Assembly (NCBI GenBank): GCA_937902865.1
Contig: CALFNJ010000040.1
Location: forward strand, 1-6,196
Source of the DNA: an uncultured Opitutaceae bacterium
GTDB taxonomy: Bacteria; Verrucomicrobiota; Verrucomicrobiia; Opitutales; Opitutaceae
Reading direction: 5' to 3'
DNA: 6,196 nucleotides
In this document: positions 1 through 5,164 of the stretch, piece by piece
Numbering within the stretch: the stretch's first letter is position 1
How the letters are laid out: each line of letters starts with the position of its first letter
Translations under genes and position numbers: made by a program
Notes under the pieces: generated by a model
Told to the model about the DNA's origin: nothing
The model's database searches: none
Seen by the model: only the letters and a program-made list of their open reading frames with translations

Positions 1-2267
1 TGGGCGCGGCCGGCGCGAAGTGGTTCGACGAGCATTTGCACGAAGCGAAACGCCGCGCCGGATTTGCCGCGCTCGCCTTTGATGGTGTCTCACCGGCGGG
101 ATTCGAGCTTCCGGAAGTGGAACCGACTTCGGTCTTTTTCGCGGGCGACACCGATCGCTTGCTGCAGAGCGCGATGGTGTACGAGGGCGTGCAGGAGCTG
201 CATCGCCGGCAGGAAACCGTCACGGTCGCGCTGCCGCCGTCAGCTCCCGGGGAGCTAAGCGAAATGCTTTCCACGCTGCCTCGCGTGCGGCTCACGGAAG
301 GTTGGCCGCAAAAAAACGCGGATGACGCCAAACGGCCGGACCTGTTGGTGTTCGGAAAGACGGAGGTGGAAGCGGTCGGCGGCGTCCGGGCGGTCCGGCT
401 TTGGTGCCACGATGCCTCGCCGGAGGATTTCGAGGGGTTGAGCGGAAAGCTCGGCGCCCAGGATTTCTCGCTGCAAAGCCGGATCGTCGCCGTCTGGGCG
501 CGGAATGAAAAGGCGCCGGCCGCGGCGGCGGCGCCCGATGGCGTGGCCCAGGCGCGCGTGCTGTTCGCAAAGGGGAATCTCAAGGCGGCGCTCGACCTCG
601 CTCGCGCGGCGCTGGCCCGGGACAATCGCTGCGTCGAGGCGCTGGTGCTGCTCGGCGAGATCGCGCTGGCCCGCGAGGGCGGGGTGGTGGCGGAGAAAGT
701 CTTTCGCCAGGCGCTGCTGCTGCGGCCGCAGGATCCCGCGATCGGCGTGCTGCTGGGCGACGCACTGCGAGTCCAGGGAAAGCTGGAGCCAGCTGCGGAA
801 TGTCTGGAACGAGTGCTGCGCGCCCGGCCGCACGAGCTCGCGGCGCTGCTGGCCTTGGCGCGGCTGCGCCAGGCGCAGCCCCAGCCTGAGTTGGCAGAGG
901 CGGTGTTGCGCGATGCCGTGCAGCATCATGCGGCCTCGCCGATCGCGGCGCAGGAGCTCGGAGATTTTCTCAAGCGAGACGGACGTGTGCTCGAGGGACT
1001 CGGCTGGCATCGGCGCGCGCTGGGCTGGACCGATGACATTGCGCCGGTGAGTTCCGATGGCCGACGTAGCGTGGTCTTCGTGGCGCAGCACGCCTCGACC
1101 TGGAGCAGCATGGCCTCGGTGTTCGAGGCGTTCCGCGCCGATCCGAAATGGGAAACGATCCTGGTGGCGCTGCCCTACAATCATCCGTATCTGCCCAAGC
1201 CGGAGGACCGCACGGCGATCTTTTCCTTCCTCGAAAAGGAGGGCATCCCGCACATGCGTTGGGAGGACTTTCGCCTCGAGCCGGGCTGCGCCGACGTGCT
1301 GTTCCTCCAGAATCCGTACGATGTCACCCGCCCCGCGGGCTGGACTGTGCCCGAGCTGCTGCGCTCGGTGCCGCGGCTCGCCTACGCGCCGTATGCGATC
1401 GAGATCGGCGGGACGATCGAAGATGCGACGAATCAGTTCAATCTGCCGCTGCAGAATCTGGGCTGGGCGATCTTCGCGCGTTCCGAAGAGCATCGCGCGC
1501 TGTTCGCGCGTCATGGCCGCGTGGGCAATGCGCACGTGATCGCGACGGGTCATCCGAAATTTGACCTGCTCTGCCATCTCGCCGACCGCCCGGTCGACGC
1601 CGAGCTCGCGGCTTTCGCGGGCGATCGACCGGTGGTGCTGTGGAATCCGCACTTCGACATTCGTCCGGATGGTTCGGGCTATTCGACCTTTCTGACCTGG
1701 TGGAAATTCCTGCCGGAAGAATTCGCACGCCGGCCCGACCTCGCGCTGGTCATTCGGCCGCACCCGCTGTTCTTCACCACGCTGGAGGCGCGCAAGCTTC
1801 TCACGCGGGAACAGATCGACGACTTCCTCGCCCGCTGCGCGGCGGCGGGCAACATCCGCATCGATCGCAGCCCGACGTACCTCGACGTGTTCGCGCGGGC
1901 GGACGCGCTGATTTCCGACGGGGCCTCGTTCCTCATCGAATACGGCGTCACCGGCAAACCGGTCTGCTACCTGCACAACTCGCGCGGCCCGCTCGCGCAC
2001 CTGCATTACGAGGTGGATCTCGATTTCGTGCGGAAGGAATGCGCATGGGCGGAGAGCGAAACCGACATCCGCGGCTTTCTCGACCAGGTGAAACGCGCGG
2101 GCGGCGTCATCGACGCGGAACGCGTGGCCAAGGCGCAGCGCCTGCTCTCGGTCAATCCGCTCGGCGCCGGCTGGACGATCAAACGTGCCGTCGAAGCCAG
2201 GCTCGAAGCCGAGACCGAGCTCGAGGCCGCGGTCGGTGCAGCGGATGAGCTGTGTCAGACCGTCTGA
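1..2267 (+). CDS. TPR-repeat protein with CDP-glycerol glycerophosphotransferase-like C-terminal domain (5' partial)
   Basis: The frame is open from the first complete codon at base 3 to the TGA at 2265-2267. A TTG at 36 is the first possible start, but the frame continues upstream of it without a stop and no Shine-Dalgarno precedes it, so the true start probably lies outside the window. Three parts are visible. Bases 36 to about 520 encode an unassigned alpha/beta-looking region ending in an Ala/Pro linker. Bases about 550-1030 encode degenerate TPR-like helical pairs with recurrent A..L/LG.AL patterns. Bases about 1065-2160 encode a GT-B-like domain with GHPKFD (1548-1565), WNPHFDIRP (1641-1667), RPHP (1755-1766) and an SDGASFLIEYG block (1914-1946). 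The RPHP and SD..S..E signatures match the CDP-glycerol glycerophosphotransferase family (Glyphos_transf), whose members transfer polyol phosphates to surface polymers. No signal peptide or membrane segment is visible in this part. Its position before two flagellins and fliD suggests flagellin or surface-glycan modification, which is inference. Donor and acceptor are unknown. Confidence 0.8.
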   Translation, partial: GAAGAKWFDEHLHEAKRRAGFAALAFDGVSPAGFELPEVEPTSVFFAGDTDRLLQSAMVYEGVQELHRRQETVTVALPPSAPGELSEMLSTLPRVRLTEGWPQKNADDAKRPDLLVFGKTEVEAVGGVRAVRLWCHDASPEDFEGLSGKLGAQDFSLQSRIVAVWARNEKAPAAAAAPDGVAQARVLFAKGNLKAALDLARAALARDNRCVEALVLLGEIALAREGGVVAEKVFRQALLLRPQDPAIGVLLGDALRVQGKLEPAAECLERVLRARPHELAALLALARLRQAQPQPELAEAVLRDAVQHHAASPIAAQELGDFLKRDGRVLEGLGWHRRALGWTDDIAPVSSDGRRSVVFVAQHASTWSSMASVFEAFRADPKWETILVALPYNHPYLPKPEDRTAIFSFLEKEGIPHMRWEDFRLEPGCADVLFLQNPYDVTRPAGWTVPELLRSVPRLAYAPYAIEIGGTIEDATNQFNLPLQNLGWAIFARSEEHRALFARHGRVGNAHVIATGHPKFDLLCHLADRPVDAELAAFAGDRPVVLWNPHFDIRPDGSGYSTFLTWWKFLPEEFARRPDLALVIRPHPLFFTTLEARKLLTREQIDDFLARCAAAGNIRIDRSPTYLDVFARADALISDGASFLIEYGVTGKPVCYLHNSRGPLAHLHYEVDLDFVRKECAWAESETDIRGFLDQVKRAGGVIDAERVAKAQRLLSVNPLGAGWTIKRAVEARLEAETELEAAVGAADELCQTV

Positions 2268-2292
2268 TCCTTTTCCGATGCTCGCTGAGACC

Positions 2293-2372
2293 GATGTAGG
2301 GGCGTTCCTGGCGGACGCCCATTCGCTCCGCCAATCGGGAGCCCGGGCGTCCGCGAGGAACGCCCCTACGTC
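2293..2372. repeat. Long palindromic intergenic element A
   Basis: Arms at 2293-2320 and 2345-2372 are 28 nt each and complementary except for one G.T wobble (2295/2370) and one G.G mismatch (2310/2355). The 24-nt centre contains a further 5-bp stem (2325-2329 with 2338-2342). The arm core reads GTAGGGGCGTTCCT. It starts 26 nt after the stop of the transferase-like gene but has no following T-tract. It looks like a dispersed REP- or MITE-like palindrome rather than a classical terminator, although the transcript would fold strongly and could protect the upstream mRNA 3' end. Copy number in the genome is not known. Confidence 0.75.
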
Positions 2373-2401
2373 GAGCCACTCTTCTGCGAGCCGTTCGGAA
2401 T

Positions 2402-2495
2402 GGTAGGGCGCGTTGTCCCTAACGCGCCGGTTCGGCTCCGCTCGGCTTGAAACGCGGATGACGATTTCGGCGCGTTAGGGATAACGCGCCCCACC
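2402..2495. repeat. Nested palindromic intergenic element B
   Basis: Arms at 2402-2428 and 2469-2495 are 27 nt each and complementary except at 2405/2492 (A.C) and 2415/2482 (G.T). Each arm is itself a palindrome, GGCGCGTT-N6-AACGCGCC, at 2407-2428 and 2469-2490. The element can therefore fold either as one long hairpin with a 40-nt loop or as two short hairpins. It resembles REP/BIME-type elements in architecture. No coding sequence overlaps it. Confidence 0.75.
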
Positions 2496-2565
2496 TTCGA
2501 TCCGTTTTTCACAGGAGGAATACCGAGGACGGAAGAGGTGAAGACGAGAGTCCCTGCTGCTCGCC

Positions 2566-2602
2566 TCCGATCTCTGCGCCTCCGCGCCTCTGCGCGAGAC
2601 GG
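2566..2602 (+). repeat. 37-bp dispersed repeat, copy 1
   Basis: This 37-bp GC-rich sequence (core CTGCGCCTCCGCGCCTCTGC) recurs as a perfect reverse complement at 4927-4963. Identity stops immediately beyond these borders, except for four of the next five bases on the promoter-proximal side. It lies 46 bp upstream of the candidate flagellin promoter. Similar pyrimidine-biased 'gcgcctccgcgcctctgcg' strings are, from memory, common intergenic repeats in several bacterial phyla. Confidence 0.8.
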
Positions 2603-2647
2603 TTCGAAAAACCTCCGCAATCCATCCCGGCCCGCCGCAGTAAGCGA

Positions 2648-2697
2648 CAAAGGTTTTTTCAAAATTCCGATAAAGCTTTCCCGACCCGCGACGATAC
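2648..2697 (+). promoter_or_regulatory. Candidate sigma-28 (FliA-type) promoter(s) for the first flagellin
   Basis: The best match is TAAAGCTT (2671-2678), N11, GACGATAC (2690-2697), against the enterobacterial FliA consensus TAAAGTTT-N11-GCCGATAA: 13 of 16 positions with exact spacing. A second overlapping candidate is CAAAGGTT (2648-2655), N10, TCCGATAA (2666-2673), also 13 of 16 but one base short in spacing. The first would start transcription near 2704-2706 and give a leader of about 95 nt. Late flagellar genes such as flagellins are classically sigma-28 dependent. Which candidate is used cannot be decided from sequence. Confidence 0.55.
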
Positions 2698-2760
2698 TTG
2701 TCTCCGCTGGGACAAATGTTTCAGCCGGCGCGATCCGGAGCCGACCTCCCGGATACGACT

Positions 2761-2799
2761 GCGGCACGGACGCCGCGCTTAGCATCAAGGAAGATCAAC
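2761..2799 (+). promoter_or_regulatory. Leader hairpin plus RBS with two ANGGA motifs (candidate CsrA/RsmA site), flagellin 1
   Basis: A hairpin GCGGC (2761-2765) / GCCGC (2772-2776) presents a hexaloop ACGGAC containing ACGGA (2766-2770). A second ANGGA, AAGGA at 2787-2791, forms the Shine-Dalgarno within ATCAAGGAA (2784-2792), placed correctly before the ATG at 2800. CsrA dimers recognise ANGGA, preferably in a hairpin loop, and can bridge two sites. One site overlapping the Shine-Dalgarno is a known repressor layout, as on Bacillus subtilis hag. The element is repeated with identical spacing before the second flagellin. Confidence 0.5.
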
Positions 2800-3618
2800 A
2801 TGTCCGTCGTCATTAACTCCAATTTCGCTGCGACCGTCGCCGCGAACAACCTCGCTACCTCCAACGCCGCGCTGCAGAAGAGCCTGAACCGGCTTTCCAG
2901 CGGCTCGAAGATCGTCAGCCCCGCGGATGACGCGGGCGGCCTGGCCGTCTCGATGAAGCTGTCCGCCGCCGCTCGCCGCGAAGGCGCGGTCGCCGAGAAC
3001 ATCGGCAATTCCGTTTCGTTCCTGCAGACGCAGGACGGCGTGCTCCAGGTCACCGGCAAGGTCCTCGACCGCATCGGCGAGCTCAAGACGCTCGCGAACG
3101 ACCCGACCAAGAACACGAGCGACATCGCCAACTACGACTCCGAGTTCACCGAGCTCCAGGCGCAGCTGCAGTCGCTCAGCACCGAGGAATTCAACGGCGT
3201 CAGCCTCTTCGGCTCGACCGACCTCACCGCCTCGGTGACCGAGGATGGCAACACGACCTCGGCCGTGACGATCGCGGGCCGCGACCTTTCCGACACCGCC
3301 TCGGGCATCGGCACGTTGACCGCGACCACGATCACCGCGCTGGCCGACATCGACCTGAGCGACGTGACGGATGCGATCCAGAACGTGGCCACGTTCCGCG
3401 CCCAGAACGGCGCCGAGCAGAGCCGCCTCGGCTTCGCCACCGATCTCCTCACGGTCAACAAGGCCAACCTCGAGGCCGCCGCGAGCCGCATCTCGGACGT
3501 CGACGTCGCCCAGGAATCCACCCAGCTCGCCCGCTGGAACATCCTGGTGCAATCCGGCACCGCCATGCTCTCGCAGGCGAACCAGAGCGCCCAGGTCGCG
3601 CTCAAGCTGTTGCAGTAA
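2800..3618 (+). CDS. fliC: Flagellin (first of a tandem pair)
   Basis: A 272-aa flagellin, the structural subunit exported through the flagellar type III apparatus and polymerised into the filament. The N-terminal D0/D1 block (residues 1-140) carries the hallmark LNRLSSGSKIVSPADDAGG and the FNGVSLFG motif that ends the N-terminal D1 helices. The C-terminal D1/D0 block has RISDVDVAQEST and ends QANQSAQVALKLLQ. The centre, about residues 140-185, is short, so the protein is almost all core with a minimal surface domain. No cysteine or signal peptide is present, as expected for a secreted flagellin. The ATG at 2800 is chosen because it gives the canonical MSVVIN start, matches the paralogue exactly in length and follows AAGGA at 2787. 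The same frame is open upstream to a TTG at 2698, but that extension is not flagellin-like. A sigma-28-like promoter lies upstream and a GC-rich hairpin follows the stop. Confidence 0.96.
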   Translation: MSVVINSNFAATVAANNLATSNAALQKSLNRLSSGSKIVSPADDAGGLAVSMKLSAAARREGAVAENIGNSVSFLQTQDGVLQVTGKVLDRIGELKTLANDPTKNTSDIANYDSEFTELQAQLQSLSTEEFNGVSLFGSTDLTASVTEDGNTTSAVTIAGRDLSDTASGIGTLTATTITALADIDLSDVTDAIQNVATFRAQNGAEQSRLGFATDLLTVNKANLEAAASRISDVDVAQESTQLARWNILVQSGTAMLSQANQSAQVALKLLQ

Positions 3619-3642
3619 TCCTAAACGCAGCACTGCCCCCCG

Positions 3643-3675
3643 CGGCGGGGCCGGGCTAGTCCCCCGGCCCCGCCG
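3643..3675 (+). terminator. GC-rich stem-loop after flagellin 1 (possible weak terminator or mRNA 3'-stabilising hairpin)
   Basis: A perfect 13-bp stem (3643-3655 with 3663-3675) closes a 7-nt loop, CTAGTCC, beginning 24 nt after the flagellin 1 stop. No T-tract follows, so full intrinsic termination is doubtful. It may give partial termination, or protect the flagellin 1 mRNA from 3' decay while some transcripts read into flagellin 2. Confidence 0.45.
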
Positions 3676-3757
3676 TCCTCCAGAACGCTCCCGGTTGTCT
3701 GTTTCTGGGCGGGGTCAGGGTTCCTTGCACAGGTCATTGTCAGTCTCATCCCCCTTT

Positions 3758-3806
3758 TTTGCCCCGCTCCCGCGGGGCAAATCCCCTTTGCGGCCTTCGC
3801 CGCAAA
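3758..3806 (+). other. Two consecutive hairpins in the inter-flagellin spacer
   Basis: The first stem pairs 3758-3767 with 3772-3781 (10 bp, TTTGCCCCGC, loop TCCC). The second pairs 3787-3794 with 3799-3806 (8 bp, TTTGCGGC, loop CTTC). The only T-run (3755-3760) lies before rather than after the first stem, so they do not fit an intrinsic terminator. No sigma-28-like element (CGATA core) is present anywhere between the flagellins, so flagellin 2 may depend on readthrough, processing or another promoter class. Confidence 0.5.
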
Positions 3807-3843
3807 CGGCGCGGTCCGGCGCTGTCTTTTCCCCGGGCCCGTG

Positions 3844-3882
3844 GCGACGACGGATAGTCGCATCAAGATCAAGGAATGAACC
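3844..3882 (+). promoter_or_regulatory. Leader hairpin plus RBS with two ANGGA motifs (candidate CsrA/RsmA site), flagellin 2
   Basis: A hairpin GCGAC (3844-3848) / GTCGC (3857-3861) presents the loop GACGGATA with ACGGA at 3850-3854. AAGGA at 3871-3875 is the Shine-Dalgarno, within the same ATCAAGGAA 9-mer (3868-3876) found before flagellin 1. The distance between the two ANGGA motifs is 21 nt, exactly as in the first leader. One stem base pair changes from G-C to A-T on both sides, a compensatory change that supports the fold. Confidence 0.5.
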
Positions 3883-4701
3883 ATGTCAGTCGTGATTAAC
3901 ACCAACTACGCAGCCACCGTTGCCGCAAACAACCTGGCCGCTTCGAACAGCATGCTGCAAAAGAGCCTCAATCGTCTCTCCAGCGGCTCCAAGATCGTCA
4001 GCCCCTCCGATGACGCGGGCGGCCTGGCGGTGTCCATGAAGTTGTCGGCCGCCGCCACCCGTCAGGGCGCGGTTGCGGACAACATCGGCAATGCGATGTC
4101 GTTCCTCCAGACGCAGGACGGCGCGTTCCAGGTCGCGGGCAAGATCCTCGACCGCATGAGCGAGCTGAAGACCCTGTACGGTGACGCCACCAAGAACGAC
4201 ACCGACAAGGCGAACTACGACTCCGAGTTCACGGAACTCCAGTCGCAGCTCACCTCGATCGGCACCGAGGAGTTCAACGGCGTGAGCCTCTTCGGTTCGA
4301 ACGACCTCACGGTCTCGGTCACCGAGGATGGCAACACGACCTCGGCGGTCACGGTTTCCGGCCGCGATCTCACCGACACGTCCTCCGGCGTCGGCGTCCT
4401 GACGGCGACCTCCGCGTCGACCCTCGGCGACATCGGCCTGAGCGACGTGACGGACGCGATCCAGCACGTGGCCACGTTCCGCGCCCAGAACGGCGCCGAG
4501 CAGAGCCGCCTCGGTTTCGCGACCGAGCTGCTCACGGTCAACAAGGCCAACCTCGAGGCCGCCTCGAGCCGCATCTCGGATGTGGACGTGGCCAAGGAGT
4601 CGACCCAGCTCGCCCGTTGGAACATCCTGGTGCAGTCCGGCACCGCGATGCTGTCCCAGGCCAACCAGAGCGCCCAGGTTGCGCTCCGCCTGCTGCAGTA
4701 A
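3883..4701 (+). CDS. fliC: Flagellin (second of a tandem pair)
   Basis: A 272-aa flagellin that aligns without gaps to the first copy. By hand count about 46 residues differ, giving roughly 83% identity. The N-terminal block starts MSVVINTNYAATVAANNL and keeps LNRLSSGSKIVSPSDDAGG and FNGVSLFG. The C-terminal block keeps RISDVDVAKEST and ends QSAQVALRLLQ. Differences cluster in the middle (residues about 98-185, such as TLYGDATKNDTDKANY), whereas residues 195-272 differ at only five positions. This fits selection on, or gene conversion of, the polymerisation core with surface divergence. The start at 3883 is fixed by family alignment and by AAGGA at 3871. It arose by tandem duplication (start-to-start offset 1083 nt) and probably co-assembles in the filament or is used under different conditions. 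No sigma-28-like promoter was found directly upstream. Confidence 0.96.
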   Translation: MSVVINTNYAATVAANNLAASNSMLQKSLNRLSSGSKIVSPSDDAGGLAVSMKLSAAATRQGAVADNIGNAMSFLQTQDGAFQVAGKILDRMSELKTLYGDATKNDTDKANYDSEFTELQSQLTSIGTEEFNGVSLFGSNDLTVSVTEDGNTTSAVTVSGRDLTDTSSGVGVLTATSASTLGDIGLSDVTDAIQHVATFRAQNGAEQSRLGFATELLTVNKANLEAASSRISDVDVAKESTQLARWNILVQSGTAMLSQANQSAQVALRLLQ

Positions 4702-4735
4702 CCCGCCCAGGGATAGTTCTGATTGATTCGCCCAA

Positions 4736-4765
4736 ACCCGGTCATCGCGGAAGCGATGGCCGGGT
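4736..4765 (+). terminator. GNRA-capped stem-loop after flagellin 2 (possible weak terminator or stabiliser)
   Basis: Thirteen paired bases (4736-4748 with 4753-4765), including one U.G wobble at 4742/4759, close a GGAA tetraloop. It begins 34 nt after the flagellin 2 stop. No T-tract follows, so it may act as a 3'-end stabilising structure, with the hairpin at 4876 being the real terminator. Confidence 0.45.
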
Positions 4766-4875
4766 CAGGCGGACCGATCCCCACTTCACCCCTGCGAAGG
4801 CCCAGCGAGGCACCGGTCCTGCGATCGGTCAGACAGTCACATGGAACGGCTTCCTCAACCGAGGTCGCTCCCAGC

Positions 4876-4908
4876 AAGGCCCCGGCCCGTCCGGGGCCTT
4901 CGCATTTT
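4876..4908 (+). terminator. Probable intrinsic terminator of the flagellin transcript
   Basis: A perfect 10-bp stem AAGGCCCCGG (4876-4885) / CCGGGGCCTT (4891-4900) with a 5-nt loop is followed by CGCATTTT, with TTTT at 4905-4908. This is the most terminator-like structure in the window. It lies 174 nt after the flagellin 2 stop and would separate the flagellins from fliD. Confidence 0.6.
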
Positions 4909-4926
4909 CGGATACGGAGCATCGAG

Positions 4927-4963
4927 CCGTCTCGCGCAGAGGCGCGGAGGCGCAGAGATCGGA
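4927..4963 (-). repeat. 37-bp dispersed repeat, copy 2 (inverted)
   Basis: Perfect 37/37 reverse complement of 2566-2602. The two copies bracket the promoter, both flagellins and the putative terminator as an inverted pair about 2.3 kb apart. It sits just downstream of the terminator and 22 nt before the 21-bp hairpin at 4986. Confidence 0.8.
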
Positions 4964-4985
4964 CGACCGAGAACAATCTTTGACG

Positions 4986-5047
4986 AATTCAGAAGCCAGG
5001 AAGCCATGAAAGCAGGGACTTTTTCGTGGCTTCCTGGCTTCTGAATT
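4986..5047. repeat. Perfect 21-bp inverted repeat with 20-nt loop
   Basis: Arms at 4986-5006 and 5027-5047 are exact reverse complements (core CAGAAGCCAGGAAGCCA). The loop holds a T5 run, but nothing T-rich follows the 3' arm, so it is not a standard terminator. Perfect arms suggest a recent insertion or selection on the fold. It lies between the putative flagellin terminator and fliD and resembles a small dispersed palindromic element. Confidence 0.7.
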
Positions 5048-5100
5048 AATTCTCCAGGATCGGGATAGGTCGGCCGTTTTAAAATTGGGCCTAAATTCCG

Positions 5101-5164
5101 GGAGGAACGTGCCGAAGAGAGGGATTGGGCCATTGGGCCCTTTCTCTCCCTCGCTCTTCCTTCC
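5101..5164 (+). promoter_or_regulatory. Structured fliD leader with remote Shine-Dalgarno
   Basis: A strong Shine-Dalgarno-like GGAGGA lies at 5101-5106, about 58 nt before the fliD ATG. The bases just before the ATG are pyrimidine-rich with no Shine-Dalgarno. Between them, 5114-5124 pairs with 5147-5159 (11 bp with a 2-nt bulge at 5152-5153), enclosing a small stem 5127-5131 / 5136-5140. If folded, only about 12 unpaired bases would separate GGAGGA from the ATG. No clear sigma-28 or sigma-54 promoter was found upstream. Confidence 0.4.

Noticed and set aside
255..2006. Long minus-strand open frame of 583 codons
   Set aside because: It lies fully antisense to a gene with clear TPR and transferase motifs. 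The protein is Arg-rich and low-complexity, as expected of an antisense shadow in high-GC DNA, and shows no family motif.
2698..2799. N-terminal extension of flagellin 1 from a TTG
   Set aside because: The extension is not flagellin-like, would overlap the sigma-28-like -10 box and leader hairpin, and is absent from the paralogue, which starts exactly at MSVVIN.
2538..2816. Possible small gene of 92 codons from a GTG, preceded by GGAGG at 2514-2518
   Set aside because: The spacing is about 19 nt. The frame runs through the 37-bp repeat and the promoter into the flagellin start, and its translation is Arg/Ser-rich without domain features.
2785..3633. Minus-strand open frame of 282 codons over flagellin 1, with a similar 193-codon one over flagellin 2 (3886-4467)
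   Set aside because: Both are antisense shadows of conserved flagellin codons. Their mutual similarity follows from the duplication.
3713..3728. Sigma-54 promoter before flagellin 2 (GG...TTGC)
   Set aside because: GG and GC are 12 rather than 10 nt apart and the TGGCAC half is missing.
4702..5164. A flaG or fliS gene between flagellin 2 and fliD, as in many flagellar clusters
   Set aside because: No open frame with matching length or motifs exists. The stretch is occupied by hairpins and repeats.
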